Positions 1 through 7,621 of a stretch of 64,000 bases of DNA are shown here, piece after piece (position 1 is the stretch's first letter; every line of letters begins with the position of its first letter). Made by a program: the position numbers and the translations under genes. This stretch comes from Actinoplanes philippinensis (GTDB taxonomy: Bacteria; Actinomycetota; Actinomycetes; Mycobacteriales; Micromonosporaceae): positions 434,001-498,000 of the forward strand of contig NZ_FONV01000006.1 in the NCBI RefSeq assembly GCF_900113015.1, given 5' to 3'. Under the pieces are notes generated by a model. It was not told where the DNA came from, searched no databases, and was given only the letters and a program-made list of their open reading frames with translations.

Positions 1-186
1 GCGTCTCCCCGGCCCGCGCCCGATCCCGCACCGTTGCTCGTCTCCGGCCTCGGTCGCATCCCGCCCGGGGGTTCCTCTCCTGCCCTGGCCGGATCTCCCG
101 TCCCGGCCCGGCCGTGAGGGAGGCTCTGTTGATAGGGGTAAAAGCAGGGCCACCCTCCGGGCCTGCGGGCGGCATAACCTCGGCTC

Positions 187-1059
187 ATGGGCATGGACAA
201 CCGCAGCGAGGTCCGCGCGTTCCTCACTTCCCGCCGGGCGAAGATCAGTCCCGAGCGGGCCGGCATCCCGGCTTATGGCAGCCGTCGCGTGGCGGGGCTC
301 CGCCGTGGTGAGGTCGCCGCCCTGGCCGGTGTGAGCGTGGAGTATTACATCCGGCTGGAGCGCGGCAACCTGACCGGAGTCTCCGACAGCGTCCTCGACG
401 CCGTCTCCCGTGCGCTGCAGCTCGACGAGACCGAGAGCGCCCATCTGCGGCATCTGGCTCGAGCAGCCGGGGCACGGCCGGCCCGACCACGATCGCGCCG
501 CAGCGGTGCCCCGGAGATCAGGCCGGCGGTCCGTCGCCTGCTCGACGCGATGACCGGGATGCCGGCGATTCTACGAGACTTCCGGTTCGACATCCTGGCC
601 GTCAACCCGCTCGGGCGGGCACTGTATGCGCCGATGTTCGCGGGCGCGCCGGCGCAGCCGGTCAACACGATGCGGTTCACGTTTCTCGCCCCGCAGGCGC
701 AGGCGTTCTATCCCGAGTGGGCGCAGATGGCGCGGTCGGCGGTGGGCGCCCTGCACATCGCGGCGGCACAGCACCCGCACGACCAGCAGCTGATGAACCT
801 GATCGGCGAGCTGTCAATGCGCAGTGACAACTTCCGCACCTGGTGGGCGGCTCAGGACGTGTTCGTGCACCGTCACGGCGTCAAACGGTTCCGGCATCCG
901 GGTGTCGGCGACCTGGAGCTCACCTACGAGGGGCTGGAGCTGTCCGGCGAGCGCGACCTGACCATCGTCACCTACTCTGCCGAGCCGGGCACCTCGTCCA
1001 GCGACGGGCTGCAGTTGCTGGCCGCCTGGGCCGCGACACAGGAGGCGATCACGAGCTGA
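187..1059 (+). CDS. XRE-family regulator with MmyB-like ligand domain
   Basis: A 290-residue cytoplasmic transcription regulator. Residues about 10-75 form an XRE helix-turn-helix (RRGEVAALAGVSVEYYIRLE). The remaining 200 residues match the MmyB-like domain typical of actinobacteria, a PAS-like ligand pocket with the recognisable stretches LRDFRFDILAVNPLGRALY and DNFRTWWAAQDV. The family usually represses a neighbouring oxidoreductase or dehydrogenase gene, but the divergent flank lies outside the window, so no target is visible. A second in-frame ATG two codons downstream (193) is an equally possible start. The C-terminal half keeps the family's HGVKRFRHPGVGDLEL segment. The assignment is secure at family level; ligand and target are unknown. 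Confidence 0.9.
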   Translation: MGMDNRSEVRAFLTSRRAKISPERAGIPAYGSRRVAGLRRGEVAALAGVSVEYYIRLERGNLTGVSDSVLDAVSRALQLDETESAHLRHLARAAGARPARPRSRRSGAPEIRPAVRRLLDAMTGMPAILRDFRFDILAVNPLGRALYAPMFAGAPAQPVNTMRFTFLAPQAQAFYPEWAQMARSAVGALHIAAAQHPHDQQLMNLIGELSMRSDNFRTWWAAQDVFVHRHGVKRFRHPGVGDLELTYEGLELSGERDLTIVTYSAEPGTSSSDGLQLLAAWAATQEAITS

Positions 1060-1114
1060 TCCGGACCCGTCGGTGGTGACATTGGCGAGGAGAGATGGCA
1101 GCGGCGCGACCGGG

Positions 1115-1621
1115 TCAGGCGAGGTCGAGAGTCCAGGTCTGGCCCACCAGGTCGTGGCCGAAGCTTCGGTGCGGGTTCTCCTCGACCAGGGTGAATCCGT
1201 ATGACTGATAGATCTTGCGGGCGGAGGTGAGGTTGTCGTTGGTCCACAGAGTGACCGTTCGGTAACCGGCACGGCGGGCGAAGGCCAGGCACTCGTCGAC
1301 CAGGCGGGTTCCCAGGCCGAGGCCTCGGGCGGCCGGCGTGACCAGCAGGATGCGGAGCTTCGCCACCGCCGGCTCGTCGCCGGCGACCAGGAAGATGCTG
1401 CCCGCGCGGACGCCGTCGACCTCGGCGATCCAGGCGGCCTCGCGGCTGGGGTCGTGGTCGGTGGCGTAATCGGCGACGATGCGGGCCACCAGGGTCTCGA
1501 AGTCGGTGTTCCAGCCGAACTGCTCGTCGTAGACCTCGCCATGGGCCATCACGACCCAGCCGAGGTCGCCGGGACGGTCGGCTCGGCGGATTTCGATGTG
1601 CGGTTGCTTCGTTGACGTCAT
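1115..1621 (-). CDS. GNAT-family N-acetyltransferase
   Basis: A 168-residue single-domain GNAT acetyltransferase. The acetyl-CoA loop is visible as RILLVTPAARGLGLGTRLVD (motif A, R/Q-x-x-G-x-G/A form), followed by a typical beta-5/alpha-4 tail, NDNLTSARKIYQSYGFTLVEE. The substrate is not predictable. The reading frame stays open far upstream on this strand, but the ATG at 1621 is preferred: it is followed at once by the family N-terminus, and a 13-bp-arm palindrome lies just upstream. The gene is divergent from a TetR regulator at 1676 with 54 bp between, so it is the likely target of that repressor. Confidence 0.88.
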   Translation of the reverse strand: MTSTKQPHIEIRRADRPGDLGWVVMAHGEVYDEQFGWNTDFETLVARIVADYATDHDPSREAAWIAEVDGVRAGSIFLVAGDEPAVAKLRILLVTPAARGLGLGTRLVDECLAFARRAGYRTVTLWTNDNLTSARKIYQSYGFTLVEENPHRSFGHDLVGQTWTLDLA

Positions 1622-1632
1622 GTGACCCTCCG

Positions 1633-1662
1633 AGTTCACTGAAACGACTGTTTCAGTGAACT
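1633..1662. promoter_or_regulatory. TetR-type operator palindrome between acetyltransferase and tetR
   Basis: A perfect inverted repeat with 13-bp arms (1633-1645 and 1650-1662; half-site AGTTCACTGAAAC) and a 4-bp GACT spacer fills most of the 54-bp divergent intergenic region. It ends 13 bp before the tetR ATG and begins 11 bp before the acetyltransferase ATG, so a bound dimer would block both promoters. Assignment to the adjacent TetR protein is inferred from position and symmetry. Confidence 0.75.
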
Positions 1663-1675
1663 GTAGGCTAGCCCG

Positions 1676-2278
1676 ATGAGCGAAGAACCGCCCAGCCCTT
1701 CCGTCCGACAGGTGGAACTTCTGGAGGCGGCCTATCGATATGCGCTCGAGCATGGGCTGGCCGATCTCTCGCTGCGACCGCTGGCGGCGGCGATCGGATC
1801 CAGTCCGCGCGTGCTGATCTACCTGTTCGGCAGCAAGGACGGGCTGGTCAAAGCCCTTCTGGCGCGAGCGCGCGTCGATGAGCTGGCCGTCCTCGGCAGC
1901 CTCGGGGAAGCAGGCCCGCCGGCCGGCCTGACGACGGCGGCCGAGCAGATCTGGCTCTGGTTGCGCGAACCCCGGCACCGCCCGCTGCTGCGGCTGTGGG
2001 CGGAGGCGTACACCCGGTCGCTGATCGAACCCGACGGCGCCTGGGCGGGATTCGCCGCATCGACCGTGACGGACTGGCTCGCGCTGCTCGCGGCGCACCA
2101 GCCGCAACCGGAGCGGGACACCGCGCAAGGCGCCGCCGTGCGGACCGCGGTTCTGGCCGCGCTTCGTGGCTGCCTGCTGGATCTGCTGGCCACCGGTGAT
2201 CGGGACCGTGTTGACGCGGCCTTGCGCCACCAGCTCGGCCTGATCGAAAACGACCGGTCGGCGCGGGACCTGCCGTGA
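1676..2278 (+). CDS. TetR/AcrR-family regulator
   Basis: A 200-residue TetR-type repressor. The N-terminal DNA-binding domain spans residues about 10-60, with the HTH in LSLRPLAAAIGSSPRVLIYLF and the usual following SKDGLVKALL helix. The rest is the all-helical ligand domain with no recognised subfamily. No clear Shine-Dalgarno precedes the ATG, and only 13 bp separate it from the palindrome, so the transcript may be nearly leaderless. It most likely autoregulates and represses the divergent acetyltransferase. Sharp-ended operators like this one usually mean small-molecule induction; the inducer is unknown. Confidence 0.88.
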   Translation: MSEEPPSPSVRQVELLEAAYRYALEHGLADLSLRPLAAAIGSSPRVLIYLFGSKDGLVKALLARARVDELAVLGSLGEAGPPAGLTTAAEQIWLWLREPRHRPLLRLWAEAYTRSLIEPDGAWAGFAASTVTDWLALLAAHQPQPERDTAQGAAVRTAVLAALRGCLLDLLATGDRDRVDAALRHQLGLIENDRSARDLP

Positions 2279-2570
2279 GCCGCGCCTACTGTGCTGACCA
2301 GGCTCACCGGGTTCGGGCTGCGGCCCCGGCCGCAAGCCGGGCCGCGGGTGACCTCGAGCCGGACTCGGAGCCCTCGATGGCCGGCCGGGGAAGCCGAGCC
2401 TCGTCGATGCCGTGCGGCGCCCGGTGACAACCTCCCGGCCCCTGCCCAATGCAACTGTGGAGACCGGGACGGCGGTGGAGTTCGCCGATGAGCCGTTCAT
2501 GGAGAGCCGCCGACAGGGCCACGATATCGACTCGACGACCGGGCCGATTTCTGACACAGTGGCGCGCACC

Positions 2571-3518
2571 ATGACGAACCTCGACCTTCTGACGGCCGCG
2601 GACGTGCAGCTCATGCAGGGTCTGGCCCAGCGTGTCACCGCGACCCATCCACACCTGGTCAATGCCGAGGCGACGTACGGCGAACTGGCCTGGAACTGGG
2701 GCAAGAGCCATGCCGCTCACGGGGCGACCTGGCCGCGCCGCCTGTGGTTCGCCGGTGGGCGGCTGGTGGCGTGGGGCTGGGCGCAGCTCCCCCATCGGGT
2801 GTTTCGCAGCGACGGCCGATCGAAGGACGTCACCAACGCGAACCTGGTCTATCAGATCCACCCCGATCACGCCGATCTGATCGACGAGATCATCGAGTGG
2901 TACGGACAGGTCGCCGCCGGCCTGGAGCGGACCGTGGTGCCGACGGCCGCCGACGAGCTCGCGTTGAAGCAGTGGGCGGCGCACGGCTACGAGACGGATC
3001 CCTCGTCGCTGGGTGACACCGGCTTCTGGACCCAGCTCAACCAGCGTGACCTGGTCGACGTGGCGGAGCCGGTGCTGCCGCCGGGTTTCCGGTTCCGCAC
3101 CGCCGACGAGGCCGGGCCGGAGGCGGCGGTACGGGCGCATGTGGACGCGTGGGCGCCGTCGACGTTCACGGCGGAGGGCTTCCAGGGGGTTCGCCAGACC
3201 GCCGGGTATCGCGGTGACCTGCATCTTCTGGTGGAGGCGCCGGACTCGACGATGGCCTCGTCGACGATCATGTGGCTGGACGAGGTGAACCGTACGGCGG
3301 AGTTCGAGCCGGTCGGCACCCATCCGGGCTTCCGGCGGCAGGGTCTGGCGAGGGCGATGCTGTTGTACGGCATGCGGCGGGTGCGGTCGCTGGGCGCCAC
3401 CCACGCGACGGTCGCCTGCCTGGGCGCGCCGGGTCATCCGCGGGCCCGCGGCCTCTATCACAGCGTCGGCTTCCGGGAGATCTCACGCGACGCCCCGCTG
3501 GTGAGCCGTCAGGCGTAA
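2571..3518 (+). CDS. GNAT acetyltransferase, probably two-domain
   Basis: A 315-residue protein. The C-terminal 150 residues are a clear GNAT domain: acetyl-CoA loop GTHPGFRRQGLARAMLLYGM, then LGATHATVACLGAPGHPRAR and LYHSVGFREI. The first half (WNWGKSHAAHGATWPRRLWF, then an acidic helical part) looks like a degenerate N-terminal GNAT fold, as in MshD-like tandem acetyltransferases. The frame is open from 2412, but residues before the ATG at 2571 look non-native, so 2571 is chosen; a GTG at 2559 is possible. The last 10 nt overlap the convergent gene at 3509. Substrate unknown. Confidence 0.85.
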   Translation: MTNLDLLTAADVQLMQGLAQRVTATHPHLVNAEATYGELAWNWGKSHAAHGATWPRRLWFAGGRLVAWGWAQLPHRVFRSDGRSKDVTNANLVYQIHPDHADLIDEIIEWYGQVAAGLERTVVPTAADELALKQWAAHGYETDPSSLGDTGFWTQLNQRDLVDVAEPVLPPGFRFRTADEAGPEAAVRAHVDAWAPSTFTAEGFQGVRQTAGYRGDLHLLVEAPDSTMASSTIMWLDEVNRTAEFEPVGTHPGFRRQGLARAMLLYGMRRVRSLGATHATVACLGAPGHPRARGLYHSVGFREISRDAPLVSRQA

Positions 3519-3883
3519 CTCACGTAGACCACGACGCTGCCCTGCCGGATGTGGGCGCCGCGGACCACGTACCCCGGATCGGTGAGGGTCGGCCCCAGCC
3601 TCTCCTCCGCCTCCAGGCCCATCCGGCGCCGCAACTCCTCGGGGGTCTGCCCGGGCGCCGGTTTCACGGTGAGGCCCCACCAGCAGCCGCCGGACGCGCA
3701 CTGCACACCCTCCTCGACGACGGTCGCGCCGGCCGGCACCGCGGGGATCCGCCAGTCCGGGGGCGTCGCTCCCTCGTCACCGAAGAGGTACAGCCAGGCG
3801 AAACAGAGGCTCCACAGGAAACCGGCCGCGATCACCAGGAGTATCGCCGCACGGGTGACTCGCAGCGCGGTCCGGGTCGTCAT
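3509..3883 (-). CDS. Small single-pass membrane protein, unknown function
   Basis: A 124-residue protein with one N-terminal hydrophobic segment (about residues 10-34, AAILLVIAAGFLWSLCFAWL), which could be an anchor or uncleaved signal. A 90-residue predicted outer domain follows, with a Cys pair in VQCASGGCWWGL that may form a disulfide. I do not recognise the family. The frame stays open upstream to about 4075, but the start at 3883 gives a normal short charged N-terminus before the membrane segment. It converges on the acetyltransferase at 2571 with a 10-nt overlap of the two coding ends. Confidence 0.65.
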   Translation of the reverse strand: MTTRTALRVTRAAILLVIAAGFLWSLCFAWLYLFGDEGATPPDWRIPAVPAGATVVEEGVQCASGGCWWGLTVKPAPGQTPEELRRRMGLEAEERLGPTLTDPGYVVRGAHIRQGSVVVYVSYA

Positions 3884-4063
3884 TCCGGCGAGGGTAGCGG
3901 CGGCGGTCAAGATCCTCCGGCGTCGAACTGTGCGCCCCCTGTGGGCGTATCCCATGGGCGAGGGTAGTGCTAACCCCACCAGTGGCGGCGTGGTGGCACC
4001 ATTCAGTGGCTTCTCCGGGACCCGTACGGTCAAGGACAGGCTCAACGGGGAGGACGACGACGC

Positions 4064-4687
4064 ATGATGGATCACCTGATGCCACTGATCTGCTCACCGT
4101 GGCTCTACGTGATCGTCTTCGTGGCCGTGACGGTCGACGGGTTCTTCCCGATCGTGCCGTCCGAGACGGTCGTGATCAGCCTGGGCGCCCTGTCGGCGAC
4201 CGGCTCGCCGCATCTCCTGTCTCTCATGGCGGTCGTGGTGGCCGGTGGCGTCGCCGGCGACCGGGTGTCCTGTGTGCTCGGGCGCAAGGCGGGCAGCCGG
4301 ATGAGCAGCGGCAAGCTGGCCGCCGCACGGCAGCGGGCGGAGCGGGCGCTGCGGCGCTACGGGGCGGTGACGATCCTGGTCGGACGGTTTCTGCCGTATG
4401 GGCGGACGGCCACCGGCATGATGTCGGGTTCGGTGCGGATGCCGGTGGGCCGGTTCTCGCTCTACAGCGCTCTCGCGAGCCTCGGCTGGGCGATCTACGT
4501 GATCGGGCTGGGCCGGCTGGGCGGGATGGCGTTCTCCCACTCGCCGCTTCTCGGGACAGCGTGCGGGCTGCTGATCGGGATGACCCTGGCCGCGGTGTGC
4601 GCGCTCGTGGAGAAACGGTGGACGGCGGCTCGGCGTCGGCGGACCACGGTTCCGGCGAGTCGACCAGTCCCGGCCAGTTTGCGATAA
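4064..4687 (+). CDS. DedA-family membrane protein
   Basis: A 207-residue integral membrane protein of the DedA/SNARE-associated (VTT domain) family. Visible landmarks are the early re-entrant segment DGFFPIVPSETVVISLGAL, the glycine-rich GGVAGDRVSCVLGRKAGS, and the conserved GRFLPYGRTATGMMSG near residue 105, which carries the family arginine. DedA proteins act in envelope homeostasis, and members of the superfamily are linked to undecaprenyl-phosphate or phospholipid translocation. A GGGGAGG box lies about 10 nt upstream of the tandem ATGs (4064/4067). The C-terminus is a basic cytoplasmic tail. The gene runs into the CE4-CE2 gene 44 bp downstream, but that gene has its own operator. Confidence 0.87.
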   Translation: MMDHLMPLICSPWLYVIVFVAVTVDGFFPIVPSETVVISLGALSATGSPHLLSLMAVVVAGGVAGDRVSCVLGRKAGSRMSSGKLAAARQRAERALRRYGAVTILVGRFLPYGRTATGMMSGSVRMPVGRFSLYSALASLGWAIYVIGLGRLGGMAFSHSPLLGTACGLLIGMTLAAVCALVEKRWTAARRRRTTVPASRPVPASLR

Positions 4688-4705
4688 CATCGACGGCGGT
4701 CTAAC

Positions 4706-4719
4706 CGGGAGCGCTCCCA
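4706..4719. promoter_or_regulatory. CebR/CelR-type operator
   Basis: The 14-mer CGGGAGCGCTCCCA contains the perfect palindrome GGGAGCGCTCCC (4707-4718) and differs at one outer base from TGGGAGCGCTCCCA, the box bound by CelR of Thermobifida and CebR of Streptomyces. Those LacI-family repressors are released by cello-oligosaccharides. The box sits directly upstream of the ribosome binding site (AGGAGG, 4719-4724) of the esterase gene at 4732, a position suited to repression. The cognate CebR is presumably encoded elsewhere; the LacI protein at 24952 is not obviously it. Confidence 0.75.
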
Positions 4720-4731
4720 GGAGGGAAGTCG

Positions 4732-6390
4732 ATGAAGCACCTCGCCGTCCTCATCGCCGCCACCGCACTGGTCATCGTCGCTCCGACCCCCGCCACCGCG
4801 GGCCGGGCCTGTGCCGGATATGTCGGGCTCACCTTCGACGACGGGCCGACTCCCGGCAACACCACGGCCCTGCTCGACGCGCTGCGGCAGGCGGGGCTGC
4901 GGGCCACCATGTTCAACACCGGCAAGAACGTCGAGGCCAACCCGGCGCTCGCCAGGTCACAGGTCGCGGCCGGCATGTGGATCGGCAACCACAGCTGGGA
5001 CCACCCGTTCATGACGCAGCTGCCGGAAGCCGAGCAGGCCGCCCAGATCTCCCGCACGCAGGAGGTGATCCGCCAGGTCACCGGCGTGACACCGGCCCTG
5101 TTCCGCCCGCCGTATCTGGACACGAACGACGCCTTGCGCGCGGTCGAGCGGCGGTTCGGCCTCACCGAGATCAACGCCGACGTCGACGCGAAGGACTGGG
5201 ACAACGCCTCGGTCGACGAGATCGTCGCGGCCGTCGGCCGACTCGGTGACGGCGACGTCATCCTGCTGCACGACTGGCCGCCGAACACGGTGGCGGCCAT
5301 TCCACGGATCGCCGCCGACCTGCGCGAGCGAGGCCTCTGCGCCGGCAAGATCTCGCCGGTCACCGGCCGGGCCGTCGCCCCGCACACTCGCGCGCTCACC
5401 GGCGTGCACACCGTCGGCCGGCTCGACGACCGCGGCGCCGGCGTGCGGTATACCTGGCCGGGCGTCTACTTCGAGGGCCGCTTCCGGGGCACCAGCGTCG
5501 GCATCGTGCTCGACGACGCCGTCAACGACTACGACGTGCAGATCGACGGCAAGGCCGCGGCCACGCTCGTCACGCCGGGTCGTACCACCCACTGGATCCG
5601 TGACCTGCGCCCCGGGACGCACACGGTGCGGCTCGCCAAGCGGACCGAGAGCCCGTGGACCCCGGGCCAGTTCGGCGGATTCACCGGCGACCTGCTGGGC
5701 AGACCGGCCGCGCGCAGCCGGCAGATCGAGTTCATCGGCGACTCCTGGACGGCCGGCTACGGCAACACGTCGACGAACCGCGACTGCAGCGCCACCGGCA
5801 TCGACCGCAACACCAACGCCGACCAGTCCTTCGGCGCGCTCACCGCCCGCGCGCTGGGCGCCGACTACCAGCTCAACGCCTGGTCCGGCATGGGCCTGGT
5901 GCGCAACTACGACGGCGGCAACCCGACCGTCGACTACCGCACCTACTACGACCGCGCCCTGCAGGCCGCCGACGAGTCCGGCTGGGACCGCCCCGCGACC
6001 TGGCGACCGCAAACCGTGGTGATCGGGCTGGGCATCAACGACTTCTCCACGCCGGTGCACCCGGGCGAGCGGTGGCCCGACGAGGCGGCACTCGCCGCCG
6101 ACTTCCGGGCCGCCTACCTCGCTTTCCTCGACAAGATCCGGCAGCAGTACGGCCACCGCACCCAGATCGTGCTGACCTATCCGTCGCTGTGGAACACCAC
6201 AGCGCTGGCCGACTCGGTCCAGCAGGTGGTCGCCGAGCGCACCGCCGACGGCGACCACCGGATCACCGCACTGCACTACGACAACGACGCCTTGGGCCTC
6301 GACCTGCAGGGCTGCGACTGGCATCCGTCAGCTCACGACCACCAGTTGCTGGCCGGCGCGCTGACAGCCCACTTGACGACGCTGCGGTAG
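4732..6390 (+). CDS. Secreted bifunctional polysaccharide deacetylase (CE4) - CE2 acetyl esterase
   Basis: A 552-residue exported two-enzyme fusion. Residues 1-23 are a Sec signal peptide ending ATAG. Residues about 28-210 are a NodB/CE4 deacetylase: TFDDGPT (34-40, metal and base Asp36/37), NHSWDHP (His87 and His91 metal ligands), RPPY (125-128) and LLHD near 182. Residues about 220-552 match a CE2-type esterase: a jelly-roll segment (YTWPGVYFEGRFRGTSVGIV), then an SGNH core with nucleophile Ser338 in GDSWTAGYGN, GIND, and Asp529/His531 in CDWHPS. Both halves remove acetyl groups from xylan-like or amino-sugar polymers. AGGAGG precedes the ATG by 7 nt. The CebR-type box upstream suggests induction on cellulose/xylan. 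Confidence 0.87.
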   Translation: MKHLAVLIAATALVIVAPTPATAGRACAGYVGLTFDDGPTPGNTTALLDALRQAGLRATMFNTGKNVEANPALARSQVAAGMWIGNHSWDHPFMTQLPEAEQAAQISRTQEVIRQVTGVTPALFRPPYLDTNDALRAVERRFGLTEINADVDAKDWDNASVDEIVAAVGRLGDGDVILLHDWPPNTVAAIPRIAADLRERGLCAGKISPVTGRAVAPHTRALTGVHTVGRLDDRGAGVRYTWPGVYFEGRFRGTSVGIVLDDAVNDYDVQIDGKAAATLVTPGRTTHWIRDLRPGTHTVRLAKRTESPWTPGQFGGFTGDLLGRPAARSRQIEFIGDSWTAGYGNTSTNRDCSATGIDRNTNADQSFGALTARALGADYQLNAWSGMGLVRNYDGGNPTVDYRTYYDRALQAADESGWDRPATWRPQTVVIGLGINDFSTPVHPGERWPDEAALAADFRAAYLAFLDKIRQQYGHRTQIVLTYPSLWNTTALADSVQQVVAERTADGDHRITALHYDNDALGLDLQGCDWHPSAHDHQLLAGALTAHLTTLR

Positions 6391-6409
6391 GAGGCGCGAG
6401 CCAGCGACG

Positions 6410-6979
6410 ACTGCGGCGAGCGGAGGCGGTCAGCCGAAGCGGCCCAGACAGGGCGGTGGTCAGCGGAGGCGGCCGGCCACGACGCCCCAGACAGCGGGTA
6501 GTCGGCCGAGGCGGTCAGCGGAGGCGACTCAGCCACGGCGGTAGTCGGCCGAGGCGGCCAGCCACGACGCCCCAGACAGGGCGGCGGCCAGCGGAGGCGG
6601 TCGGCGACGGCGCCCCAAGCCACGGCGGCGGCCAGCGGAGGCGGTCGGCGACGGCGCCCCAAGCCACGGCGGCGGTCAGCGGAGGCGGTCGGCGACGGCG
6701 CCCCAAGCCACGGCGGCGGCCAGCGGAGGCGGTCGGCGACGGCGCCCCAAGCCACGGCGGCGGCCAGCGGAGGCGGCCGGCGACGGCGCCCCAAGCCACG
6801 GCGGCGGCCAGCGGAGGCGGCCGGCCACGACGCCCCAGCCACGGCGGCGGTCAGCCGAGGCGGCCGGCCACGACGCCCCAGCCACGGCGGCAGTCAACCG
6901 AGGCGGTCAGCGGAGGCGACTCAGCCACGGCGGTCGTCGGCCGAGGCGGCCGGCCACGGCGCCCCAGACAGGGCGGCGG
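6410..6979. repeat. GC-rich 43-44-bp tandem array derived from tetR 3' end
   Basis: The 589-bp gap between the esterase and the tetR gene is filled by a degenerate tandem array. Between about 6600 and 6840 the period is exactly 44 bp: the same CCAAGCCACGG position recurs at 6617, 6661, 6705, 6749 and 6793. Outside that core the units vary and are often 43 bp. Each unit contains a copy of the last seven tetR codons (AVADRLR) plus the stop region, with TGA mostly changed to TGG. I see no credible gene; open frames here are by-products of the repeat, whose length is not a multiple of three. Confidence 0.85.
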
Positions 6980-7537
6980 TCAGCGGAGGCGGTCGGCGAC
7001 GGCGGTGATCGTGGCGCGGACGAGGTCTCGGTTCAGGGGCTCGCGCTCCCAGGCCTGGTGCATGGGCCAGCCCTCGATCAGCGCGTCGATGGCTCGGCAT
7101 GCCGGCTCGGAGAAATGCCGGGCCAGGCTGGCTCGGCTTCGGCGCAACCATTGGCGGAGGCTCTCGGCGACGGTGGTGTTGTGGTTGGCGTAGGCGTACA
7201 TCTCGTGCAGCAGGACCAGCTCGCGGGGTGTCGCGTACTCGTCGCCGCAGATCAGGTCGGTCACCGCGGCGCAAGCGGCCGGCTCGTCGGGGGCCGCCGT
7301 CAGGGCCGCGTGGTAGCGCTCGGACATCGACTCGGCCATCCGGGCGAACGCCTGCTCGATGATGTCGCCCAGCGAACCGAAATGGTAGGTGAGCGAGCCG
7401 AGCGGCACCCCGGCCTCGGCGGCGATCCGGCGGTGGGTGGTGCCGTGCACCCCGTGCTCGGCGATGACGGCCAGCGTCGCGTCGAGAATGCGCTGCTTGC
7501 GTAGTGGATCGTTGGCGACCTTGCGCGGTCCGCCCAT
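6980..7537 (-). CDS. TetR-family repressor of the adjacent MFS gene
   Basis: A 185-residue TetR regulator. The HTH is in residues about 14-58 (TTHRRIAAEAGVPLGSLTYHFGS), followed by a helical ligand domain resembling the TetR_C_6/BetI-like type (HEMYAYANHNTTVAESLRQWL). The ATG at 7537 is chosen because AGGAGG lies 6 nt upstream; an in-frame extension to 7606 would run through the operator. It faces an MFS transporter across a 9-bp-arm palindrome, the classic repressor/efflux layout. Its last seven codons are the seed of the tandem array that follows the stop codon. Confidence 0.88.
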   Translation of the reverse strand: MGGPRKVANDPLRKQRILDATLAVIAEHGVHGTTHRRIAAEAGVPLGSLTYHFGSLGDIIEQAFARMAESMSERYHAALTAAPDEPAACAAVTDLICGDEYATPRELVLLHEMYAYANHNTTVAESLRQWLRRSRASLARHFSEPACRAIDALIEGWPMHQAWEREPLNRDLVRATITAVADRLR

Positions 7538-7586
7538 GTGATCCTCCTCGCCCGGCGGTTCGGCCCATTCTAGGGAGCCCACAGAT

Positions 7587-7606
7587 GTGTGTACGTTCGT
7601 ACACAC
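7587..7606. promoter_or_regulatory. TetR operator palindrome
   Basis: GTGTGTACG-TT-CGTACACAC, a perfect 20-bp inverted repeat with 9-bp arms, lies between the divergent tetR (ATG at 7537) and MFS gene (ATG at 7622). It overlaps an upstream in-frame ATG at 7589, which argues against that codon as the MFS start. Binding by the adjacent TetR protein is inferred. Confidence 0.75.
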
Positions 7607-7621
7607 TCAGAAGGGTTAATC

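Noticed and set aside
1622..2704. Extension of the acetyltransferase frame to about 529 residues
   Set aside because: The extension runs antisense through the tetR gene and the operator; the family N-terminus begins at 1621.
6333..6897. Pro/Arg/Trp-rich frames on the minus strand across the 44-bp array
   Set aside because: Repeat length is not a multiple of three, so all frames are open by chance; the only real coding content is the copied tetR end.
6410..6979. CRISPR array
   Set aside because: The units are contiguous tandem repeats without unique spacers, and no cas genes are present. The same applies to the arrays at 8.9, 9.4, 50.6 and 62.6 kb.
7589..7621. ATG at 7589 as the start of the MFS gene
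   Set aside because: It lies inside the 20-bp operator palindrome; ATG 7622 gives the normal N-terminus.
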